13,196 nt of DNA from Planctomycetota bacterium (GTDB lineage: Bacteria > Planctomycetota > UBA8108 > UBA1146 > JAJFFE01). The stretch is from the NCBI GenBank assembly GCA_020425835.1, contig JAGQRC010000033.1, positions 1 to 13,196 on the forward strand, given 5' to 3'. A model generated the notes under the pieces. It saw nothing but the letters and a program-made list of their open reading frames with translations, was not told the origin of the DNA and ran no database searches. Below are positions 1-7,300 of the stretch, in pieces (position 1 is the first letter of the stretch; every line of letters begins with the position of its first letter). The translations under genes were made by a program, and so were the position numbers.

Positions 1-1
1 G

Positions 2-2956
2 CTAGTGGTCGCTCCGTGCTCCGGTCACTCGCGATCGGACCTCGTCGCGCATCGGACCGATCGCCGGTGTGATGGACCCGCCCGTCGACTCGAGCTCGTC
101 GAGGAAGGCCGTCACGGCGCGGCCGAGCCCATCGTCGGGCGGCATGATCTCGATCGCCCCCCGGACGGCGTCCAGCGCGTCCTCCGGTCGATCGTTCGCT
201 CGGAGCGCACGCGCCCACGTGAAGAGACAGTACGCGTCCTCGTGCTTCGTCGACTCGACGGCGCGTTGGGCCCACGCGAGGCTCGACTCGACGTCGCGAA
301 GGTCTTCGAATTCCGCTTCGATTCTGTACTGAGCGATCCAGTCGAGGAGCGGCGGGGTCGGCTCGACGGCAGCGATACGCTCCTTGCGGGCGATCTGGTC
401 GACTCGGAACCGATGGAGCTCTTCGGTCCGACCGAGCTCGCCGAGCGCCTCGACCAGCCCCGACTCGTGACCCCGCGTGTCGACGTGGTCTCGCTCACCG
501 TAGACTCGAAGACAGCGATCGACCCCTTCGCCGAACAGCTCGGCGGCTGCCGCGAAGTCCTCCTGCTGCAGCGCGAGGTGGCCCAACTTGTCGAGGCAGG
601 CGATCGTGTCCGGGTGATCCCCGAGCTGTTGCCGCGTCTGCTCCAGGCACTCGGTCAGAATCGTCTTCGCTTCGTCGAGGCGCCCCTGACGGCGGATCGA
701 CTCCGCCAGCTCACGTTGCGTCCTCAACACCTCGAAGTGCGTCGGCCCGAGGGCGGCCAACTGGTACTGATACGCCTCTCGTGTCAGCGCCTCCGCCTCG
801 GCGAACGCGCCCCGAACGTGGAAGGACCGCGCGAGATTGGCGAGCGTCGCCAACGTGTGCGGATGGGTCTCGCCGAGGACGGTGCGTCGCTTCATCCAGA
901 CCTCTCGTGCGATCCGCTCGGCCTCTTCGGCCTCGCCCGCCTTTCCCAGCGCGACGCCGAGGTTGTTCCGGACGAGCAGCGTGAACGGGTGATCCGGCCC
1001 GTAGGTCGCGATCGAGTCCGCTTCGATCCCGCGGTAGAGTTCGATCGCTCGGAGGTTCTCGCCCTGTCCTCGGAGGATCATCGCGACCAGATTGCGCGCC
1101 GAGAGCGTCGGTTTCGCCGCCGCGCCATCGGTCGACGTCAGTCGCTCGACCAACGGAACGGCCACGGCCATCGCCTCGTCGTATCGACCTCGTCGCCAGA
1201 GGGTCAGCCCCAACAGGCTCTCCGCCTTGTGCAGGAGCTCCGGGTCGGGCGACGCCTCGGCGCGGAGATCCTCGACCAGTGTGCGACCGAGCTCTTCCGC
1301 CTCCGCCAAACGCCCACTGGTCCGAATCGCGTCGATCCGAACCACTCTCAGCGCGTACTCGAGGTCACCGTGTGCGCCCGCCTCTCCCAGCGCCTCGAGT
1401 CCGAGATCGGCCTGTCGCTCGGCTCTCTGGTAGAGGCCCATGATCTGGAACGTCCGAGCCATCGTCTCCTGGATCGACGCGCGAATCTCCGGGTCATCCG
1501 GGAAGGCGCCGTCGATCTCTGCGGAGGCCCGCTCCATGACTTCGCGCACCGGGGTTTCCGGGCTGCCCCCCAAGAACGCGTTGGCCGCCTCCATCATCCG
1601 ATCGACGAAGTAGGTCCGGATCGCCTCCGCCTTCCGTTCCTGTCGCATCGCATGGTCGCGCTCCGAGCTCGCCACGAAGGTTCCGTGCACGGCGAGCACC
1701 ACGCCGGTGACCACCGCGACGAGGACCGCGATGCTGGTCGATGCTGCGATACGGTGGCGACGGAGGAACTTCCCGGCGCGATACCGGAAGCTCGGCGGTC
1801 CCGCGATCACCGGCTGACTTCGAAGGTGACGCGCCAGATCATCCGCGAGCGCCGATGGCGACTCGTAGCGTCGGGTGGGGTCCTTCTCCAGGCACTTCAT
1901 CACGATCCAGTCGAGGTCTCCCCGGACCGCGCGGATCAACGTCTCGGGCGCCGCGCTCCGAGCCGCCGCCACGGCGGTGAGGTCGACATCGTCGGTCCCG
2001 ATGCGCGTGCTCGGCTTCGGGGGCTGTTCGTCGAGAATGACGCGACGCACCTCGTCGAGCGCGAAGCGGACCACCCGACGCCGGTCGAACGGCGTCGTGC
2101 CGGTGAGGAGTTGATACAGGAGCACGCCGAGCGAGTAGACATCCGACCTCGTGTCGATGTCCCGTTCGCCGGCGTCCGCCTGCTCGGGGCTGATGTACTC
2201 CGGCGTCCCGAGGAATTGCCCGAGCTCGGTCATCTGCGTGGAGTCGGTCAGCGGCCGATCGAGCGCCTTGGCGATACCGAAGTCGATGACCACCGGAACC
2301 GGCTCGCCGTCGCGTTCGGCGACGAGCACGTTGGACGGTTTGATGTCGCGATGGATCACGCCCTTCTGGTGGGCGTGCTGGATCGCCCGGCAGACGAGAT
2401 CGAACAGCTCCAGCCGAGCACGAAGTCCGAGACAGCGTTCGTCACAGAACTCGGTGATCGGGCTGCCGTCGATGGACTCCATGACGAAGTAGGGTCGGCC
2501 CGAGGGGGTCGTCCCGGCATCGAACACGCGCGCGATGCCGGGGTGGTCCATCCTCGCGAGCGCTTGGCGCTCGGCCTCGAAGCGCGCGAGAACCTGACGG
2601 CTGTCCATACCCGGCTTGATCAACTTGATCGCGACTTGGCGCTCCACCGGCCATCGTTGGTCGGCGAGGTAGACCTCTCCGAATCCGCCCGCACCCAAAC
2701 GCCGGCTCAATCGGTAGGGTCCGACCTCCTCCCCCGAGAGGTCGACCGCCTCGTGACGGCCCACCGGGCTCGGTACCGGACTGTCGAGGAAGTCGTCATC
2801 ACGGGCGTCGTGTCGCAGGAGCGACTCGACCTCGGCGCGCAGCTCCGGCTCACCATCGCAGTGTCGATCGAGGTAGCGTCGCCGTTCTTCGGGCGACAGG
2901 TCGCACACCGCCTCGAAGAGCGCCTCGCCTCGCGAAGACGACCACTCGCTCGTCAT
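2..2956 (-). CDS. Transmembrane Ser/Thr protein kinase with C-terminal TPR repeats
   Basis: Complete 984-residue protein; the TAG stop lies at the left edge. Residues 1-60 are a short helical, acidic N-terminal segment of the kind often found on kinases beside ECF sigma factors. The kinase domain spans about 81-380 and has every catalytic motif: glycine loop GAGGFGEVY (88-96), ATP-binding Lys111 in VAIK, a likely helix-C Glu129, HRDIKPSN (202-209), DFG (225-227) and TPEYISPEQA (251-260). It should therefore be active. A hydrophobic helix at about 403-429 is a membrane anchor. The rest (about 450-950) is helical TPR repeats, several of the kinesin-light-chain type with G-x-x-HP-x-T motifs (654-659, 695-701, 779-783). 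Topology would put the kinase in the cytoplasm and the TPRs outside. The start ATG has GAGG 7 nt upstream (2964-2967) and overlaps the sigma-factor stop by 4 bp, so the two are translationally coupled. Substrate unknown; the sigma factor is the obvious candidate. Confidence 0.95.
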   Translation of the reverse strand: MTSEWSSSRGEALFEAVCDLSPEERRRYLDRHCDGEPELRAEVESLLRHDARDDDFLDSPVPSPVGRHEAVDLSGEEVGPYRLSRRLGAGGFGEVYLADQRWPVERQVAIKLIKPGMDSRQVLARFEAERQALARMDHPGIARVFDAGTTPSGRPYFVMESIDGSPITEFCDERCLGLRARLELFDLVCRAIQHAHQKGVIHRDIKPSNVLVAERDGEPVPVVIDFGIAKALDRPLTDSTQMTELGQFLGTPEYISPEQADAGERDIDTRSDVYSLGVLLYQLLTGTTPFDRRRVVRFALDEVRRVILDEQPPKPSTRIGTDDVDLTAVAAARSAAPETLIRAVRGDLDWIVMKCLEKDPTRRYESPSALADDLARHLRSQPVIAGPPSFRYRAGKFLRRHRIAASTSIAVLVAVVTGVVLAVHGTFVASSERDHAMRQERKAEAIRTYFVDRMMEAANAFLGGSPETPVREVMERASAEIDGAFPDDPEIRASIQETMARTFQIMGLYQRAERQADLGLEALGEAGAHGDLEYALRVVRIDAIRTSGRLAEAEELGRTLVEDLRAEASPDPELLHKAESLLGLTLWRRGRYDEAMAVAVPLVERLTSTDGAAAKPTLSARNLVAMILRGQGENLRAIELYRGIEADSIATYGPDHPFTLLVRNNLGVALGKAGEAEEAERIAREVWMKRRTVLGETHPHTLATLANLARSFHVRGAFAEAEALTREAYQYQLAALGPTHFEVLRTQRELAESIRRQGRLDEAKTILTECLEQTRQQLGDHPDTIACLDKLGHLALQQEDFAAAAELFGEGVDRCLRVYGERDHVDTRGHESGLVEALGELGRTEELHRFRVDQIARKERIAAVEPTPPLLDWIAQYRIEAEFEDLRDVESSLAWAQRAVESTKHEDAYCLFTWARALRANDRPEDALDAVRGAIEIMPPDDGLGRAVTAFLDELESTGGSITPAIGPMRDEVRSRVTGARSDH

Positions 2957-3534
2957 TTCGAAGCCTCATCCGTCGACAGATGACGCAACAGGCGCGCTCT
3001 CGCGTACCGCCACTTGCGCTTGACCGTGCTCAACGACGACTCGGTCACGGTCGCCACTTCGTTCAGCTCCAGTCCGGCGAAGAACCGGAGCATGACCACC
3101 CGATACGCCTCCGGCGAATCGCGCTCGAGGGCGACGAGCGCTTCGTCGATCGCGAGAAGATCCTCGTTCGACTCTTCGGTCCCGATCGAGAGATGCGTCA
3201 GCCGCAGTCGCTGGTAGTCACTGCCCCGCTTGAGACTCGACTTCCGGCGCAGGTCCTCGACGATGAGATCCCGGATGGAACGCGCGGCCGCGAAGAGGAA
3301 GTGCCGTCGGCCCTCCCACCCTTCCGGGTGTCTCGGTGCGAGCCGCAGATAGGCCTCGTGCACGAGTTCGGTCGCGGCCAGCGTCTGACCCGGGGGAAGC
3401 GCGGCCAACCTCGCGCGAGCGAGCACCCGAAGCTCGTCGTAGAGCTGGACGGCGAGTTCGGAGCCAGCCCCCCGCTCCCCGGACCCCGGGCCGGGAATCG
3501 AACTCGCTGACGGGGAATCCCGAACCTCCGACAT
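2953..3534 (-). CDS. ECF-type RNA polymerase sigma factor (TIGR02999-like)
   Basis: A 193-residue protein with sigma region 2 at about 28-98 and region 4 at about 126-186. The region 4 helix-turn-helix includes LNEVATVTESSLSTVKRKW (157-175). Region 2.2 reads TLAATELVHEAYLRL (51-65), which matches my recollection of the TIGR02999 group, whose genes often neighbour protein kinases. The acidic DAED-type motif of classical ECF factors is absent here. The N-terminal 25 residues are Ser/Pro/Gly-rich and look disordered. I chose the ATG at 3534 because AGAGG (3542-3546) sits 7 nt upstream; an upstream in-frame TTG at 3567 would add 11 residues and lacks such a site. The TGA stop overlaps the kinase ATG by 4 bp (ATGA), so both proteins come from one transcript. 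No anti-sigma factor is visible, which suggests control by the kinase (inference). Confidence 0.93.
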   Translation of the reverse strand: MSEVRDSPSASSIPGPGSGERGAGSELAVQLYDELRVLARARLAALPPGQTLAATELVHEAYLRLAPRHPEGWEGRRHFLFAAARSIRDLIVEDLRRKSSLKRGSDYQRLRLTHLSIGTEESNEDLLAIDEALVALERDSPEAYRVVMLRFFAGLELNEVATVTESSLSTVKRKWRYARARLLRHLSTDEASK

Positions 3535-3541
3535 GACCCAA

Positions 3542-3546
3542 CCTCT
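3542..3546 (-). promoter_or_regulatory. Ribosome binding site of the ECF sigma factor gene
   Basis: On the minus strand AGAGG lies 7 nt before the ATG at 3534. It decides this start over the upstream in-frame TTG at 3567. Confidence 0.65.
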
Positions 3547-3687
3547 TCGTGCTTCGACGGGACCCAACGATAGTGGCCTCGGGTGACAAGGGCTACTCGG
3601 TTGCGCCGAACGACGGGTGAGGGGGAAGGAGGCGCCCGGACATCCACGACGACCGGAATCTCGGGAGTGGCGTGAGGTTGCCCGAGA

Positions 3688-3717
3688 TCGAGTCGGAGGT
3701 GCCGGAGTCGAGTCGGA
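3688..3717. repeat. Exact 10-bp direct repeat TCGAGTCGGA, 20 bp apart
   Basis: The copies lie at 3688-3697 and 3708-3717. A start-to-start distance of 20 bp puts both on nearly the same face of the helix, as in many activator or repressor sites. Short TCGA/GAGTCG words are common in this DNA, so chance is a real alternative. Confidence 0.35.
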
Positions 3718-3769
3718 AACCGGCGGGCCGGTCCCGGGGGACGAGATCCCTCGGCGCCCGCATCGCGTC

Positions 3770-3775
3770 TATACT
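3770..3775 (+). promoter_or_regulatory. Possible -10 box for the yciH-like gene
   Basis: TATACT matches the sigma-70 -10 consensus at five of six positions and stands out in a very GC-rich spacer. It would give a 5' leader of roughly 70 nt before the ATG at 3852. No convincing TTGACA-like -35 element lies 16-18 nt upstream, so this is only a candidate. Confidence 0.35.
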
Positions 3776-3851
3776 CCGTCGTTCGACCCGCCGCGGGAGG
3801 TCCCCGTTCGCGACCGGTCCCCCGTCGAAGACCCACGCCCCGAGAGCGCCG

Positions 3852-4187
3852 ATGTCCAGACTCGTCTACTCCAGCGAAGCGGGCCGACACTGCCCGAAGT
3901 GCGAACGCCCGATCGCGACATGCGTGTGCCGCCAGCCCGCGACGCACCCCGCCCCCGGTGGAGCCATCCGCGTGGCCCTCGACACGCAGGGGAGAAAGGG
4001 CAAGGGCGTGACGATCGTCGAAGGGGTCCCACTCGGCGGCGACGAGCTGAAAGCGTTCGCGAAGGCGCTCAAGTCGAAGTGCGGAAGTGGCGGCACCGTC
4101 AAGCAGGGCACGATCGAGATCCAGGGCGACCATCGCGCCAAGGTCCGCGACGAACTCGAGCGACGCGGCTGGAGCGTGAAGGGATAG
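3852..4187 (+). CDS. yciH: YciH/SUI1-family translation initiation factor homologue
   Basis: A 111-residue protein matching the bacterial YciH family, homologues of eukaryotic eIF1 (SUI1). It starts MSRLVYSSEAGR, like the N-terminus of E. coli YciH. The SUI1 core at about 38-108 has GRKGKGVT (47-54), KSKCGSGGTVKQGTIEIQG (74-92) and a final basic GWSVKG. E. coli YciH has been implicated in initiation fidelity and in translation inhibition under stress; a similar cytoplasmic, ribosome-associated role is inferred. Between the N-terminal motif and the core is a Cys cluster, CPKC (14-17) plus CVC (24-26), which could bind zinc. Start choice rests on the family N-terminus; the Shine-Dalgarno is weak (GAG about 7-9 nt upstream). 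Extending to the ATG at 3672 would add 60 Arg/Ser/Pro-rich residues unlike the family. Divergent from the sigma gene, convergent with the giant secreted-protein gene. Confidence 0.92.
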   Translation: MSRLVYSSEAGRHCPKCERPIATCVCRQPATHPAPGGAIRVALDTQGRKGKGVTIVEGVPLGGDELKAFAKALKSKCGSGGTVKQGTIEIQGDHRAKVRDELERRGWSVKG

Positions 4188-4250
4188 CGACCCGGAGGAC
4201 CACCGTCGGGATCCGAACCGATCCTGACATCGTCAGGGCGTCCCGAGTCC

Positions 4251-4271
4251 CGATCCCCCGCGACGGGATCG
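4251..4271. terminator. Possible bidirectional terminator hairpin between convergent genes
   Basis: CGATCCC (4251-4257) pairs perfectly with GGGATCG (4265-4271) around a 7-nt loop, between the stops of the yciH-like gene and the giant gene. A second short stem, CCTGAC/GTCAGG with a 3-nt loop, lies at 4223-4237. Neither has a clear T-tract, so intrinsic termination is only possible. Confidence 0.4.
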
Positions 4272-4327
4272 CATGAATCAGCGCCCGCCAGCGCGCTCCT
4301 CGAAGAGTCCGGGCCGCCTCCCGCCCC

Positions 4328-7300
4328 TCAACAACCGGGCTCCTCGCACCCCAGACCGATGTCCCCCGCGGACTCCGACACGCCGCAACCCGGGAACGGA
4401 GCTGGCGGAGCGGCACCGCCTTGGAACAGGTAGCCGAGCTGGTAGATCGTATCCGCGATGTCGACCGCGCCGTCGGCGTTCACGTCGGCCGCGGCGAAGC
4501 AACCCGGAACGGAACCCCCGACGAACAGGTAGTCGAGAAGGAAGATCGTGTCGGCGATGTTCATCGCCCCGTCACCGTTGATCTCGCCGCGCGAGAAGGC
4601 CGGTGGCGGCGGGCCGCAGTCGACACAGCAGATCGCCAGGGTCTTCGCCGATTTCGACGCGCCGATGATGCCTCGGATCTGGTAGTCGTGAGGGCCGGCG
4701 GCGACGGCGAGGTCGACGAAATGGGTGCTGCCGCCGGGAAGCGTGTGGATCATGCTGCCGTCGCGGTAGAGCCAGAGCGCATCGTAGGCGACCGGGTCGA
4801 CCCAGTGGAGCAACACCGCGTTCTTGGTCACCGGGCCGTCGACATCGTCGAGCGTCGATGTCGTCACGCTGCACGCGAGCGACTCCGGAGGCGGGGCCCC
4901 GAAGAAACACTCTCGTACGTCGTTCGACGGATCGCGGTCGATCGGATTGGGCGAGATCGCCACGCGGAGCCGGACCGGCCGATGCGGCATCTCGATCGCG
5001 AGGTCGATCTCGACGGCGTCGTTCGGCTCGAGGACCGGCAGTGCGGCGGACTCCACGACGCGAGCGCTTCCGTCGCTCTCGATGAACGAGAGCTCCAGCC
5101 CGATGGCGCTGACCCCACCCGCGTCGTACGGTGTCGTCGAGAAACCTCGGTTCTCGACCTTCACTCTCGCCGTCACGATCGCTCCCGGCGAGGGGAACGC
5201 GTGAGAGAGCGAGCAGTCGACGATCGCCGCGTCGGCGACGAGCGCCGTCTCGGTCGTGACATACCCGGCGGCATCCGGGGCGCCGAGCGCCAGCAACGGA
5301 TTGGACGTTCCCCCATCGAAGTGGATCGAGTGGATCGCGCCCTGTGCGACACTCGACACGACGTTCGACACGACCCGCCCCGGGGCGAGGAGCGTCGTCG
5401 GAGGGGACCACTCCCCGGCGCCGTAGACACTGACCATCACGTTGCCGGACCCCGAGTCGAGTCCCGGCGTCCCGAACGCGGTCCAGGTCATCAGCCCCTC
5501 GGCCGGGTCCCAGAACAGATCGCTGAACGGGTCCTGGAGCTCGGGAATGTCCACGGTGAGTGTCTGCCCGAACCCGTAGATCCGATCTTCGCAGCGACCG
5601 CGGATGCGTTCGGGCGCTTGGAACACTCCGTCGACGAGACGAACCCCGTAGAGATGTCGGCTCCCTCCCCCGAGTCCCGAGTCGCGAGTCGGTGCCCCCG
5701 GAAGCAGCGAGGTGAAGGCGACGAAACCGTCGTCATCGCTCGAGAGGACCACCTCCGGCTCGAGGAGCGCGGGATAGTCCTCGGGCGCCATCAGGATCTC
5801 CATCGGCGGCGACCAGGTGTCGGTCGCCTTGTCGTAGACGGCATAGTGGAGAACACGCCCGGTGTTGTCCTCGATCAGATCGACGTGCACCGGGTCGTGG
5901 ACCCAGACGCAGTAGGCGGTGTTGCCGGACGGAGAGACGGCGATCGACGGCTCGACGTTGATGCCGGGATCCGACAGCAACTCGACGCCCTGGCCGGGGA
6001 CCAGCCCCGCGCCATCGACCCGACGAACGGCGATGGCGGTGGACTCCATCCGCGGACGGATCCACGGCAAGGCTTCGGCGCAGACACTCTCCGCGCATCC
6101 CGGCATCTGTCGGTAGATCGTCTTGGTGATCCCGGTGTCGAACAGATAGTCCTCCTGGTAGCGGACCCAGGTGACGAACGCGGAGCCGTCGGAGGGATCG
6201 GCGGCGATGTCGGCGCGCCCGTCCGCTCGCCAGTCCACGAGGGGATCGCTCGACTGATCCGAGAGCGACGTCAGCCCGCTTGCGATGAAGTCCCAGGTGC
6301 CGCCGACCCGGATCAAATGAGCGAGCTGGATCTCGGATGCGGCGATGTTCTGGTTGCGGGCGCTCAGGTAGTCGGGGGCGAGCGGATCGAGCGGAGGATC
6401 GAGCGGAACGTAGCCATCGGCGGGAGCGGTTCCGACGATCAGCGCATGATCGTTCGAGATGAACGTCGCCTGAGGATCGAAGTAGTAGAAGAACGAGGTC
6501 GACGAGGCGACACCGGTCGTGAGCACCTGGTCGGGTTGTCCGATCTCGTGGACGATCACCTTGAGCAGCTTGCCGTCGAAGTCCTCGGAGGCGTAGCCAT
6601 CGACGACGACGTTGTGGTCGGGAGAGACGATCGAGAAGGGCATGTTCGCCTGCTCGACGATGCCGATCGTCACCGCGCCTGCCGGTGCGGCACCGCTTCC
6701 GCCTCCCCCGCCGGTGAAGGTCGAGGAACCGGAGCAACCCCCGGAAGGCGTCACGGATCCTTCGTGGTCATCGACGAGGACGACCCCGTCGAGGAGCGGA
6801 ATGGTCACCGTCACACACTGTTCGCCGAACGGCGTGAGCAGACAACCCTCGGCCTCCATGTCGAGGTCGAGCTCCGCGTGCAGGTCGTGACCGACGGCGA
6901 ACCCGGCGCCGGCATCGTCGTAGAACGCGAGCATGCTCGGGATCAGGGAGAAGGTGGTCGATGGGATCAGACCCAGGGAGATGCTCGCGACGCCACCCAG
7001 AATGTCCGCGGTGACCTTGCAGGGGATCGAGATCTTCACCGTCGAGGACAACGTGTACTGGATCTCGGCACTGTGGCCGCTGGGGAGTTCACCGAACGGG
7101 GCGATCCGCGACTCGACGAACGACTGGATCGAGTAGCTCAACCCCAGCCCGACCGAGGCCCAGATGTTCACCGGGACCGGCCCGACCGTTCCCGCGTAGA
7201 TCAGCGACTCGAACAGCTTCTGACTGAAGTGGGTGTTCAGGATCGTCCGCTGGTCGCACCACTGGTAGACCGGCTCCAGACCGCCGAACGCCGCCGGCAT

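Larger units (their letters stand above)
3535..3851. promoter_or_regulatory. Divergent intergenic region between the sigma factor and yciH-like genes
   Basis: About 317 bp separate two divergent genes, so promoters in both directions are expected here. Visible elements: a TATACT hexamer at 3770-3775 on the plus strand; an exact 10-bp direct repeat TCGAGTCGGA at 3688-3697 and 3708-3717, offset by 20 bp (about two helical turns); and a 7-bp stem, CCGGGGG (3734-3740) with CCCTCGG (3748-3754), containing one G-T pair and a 7-nt loop. On the minus strand a TTGTCA (3584-3589) and a TATCGT lie near the sigma gene, but only 11 nt apart, so they do not make a standard promoter. No credible coding sequence was found. 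Confidence 0.45.

Noticed and set aside
5..2983. A 992-codon plus-strand open frame
   Set aside because: It lies exactly antisense to the kinase, whose motifs are unmistakable. Its translation is Arg/Leu/Asp-rich with no domain; it reflects GC-rich codon bias.
3561..3589. TTGTCA and TATCGT as a sigma-gene promoter
   Set aside because: The two hexamers are only 11 nt apart, too close for a standard -35/-10 pair.
3672..3851. A 60-residue N-terminal extension of the YciH-like protein
   Set aside because: It is Arg/Ser-rich and unlike the family, whose N-terminus begins at 3852; the TATACT box lies inside it.
3198..4133. A 311-codon minus-strand open frame spanning the sigma/yciH spacer
   Set aside because: It overlaps two better-supported genes in other frames; its Arg/Pro-rich product resembles nothing.
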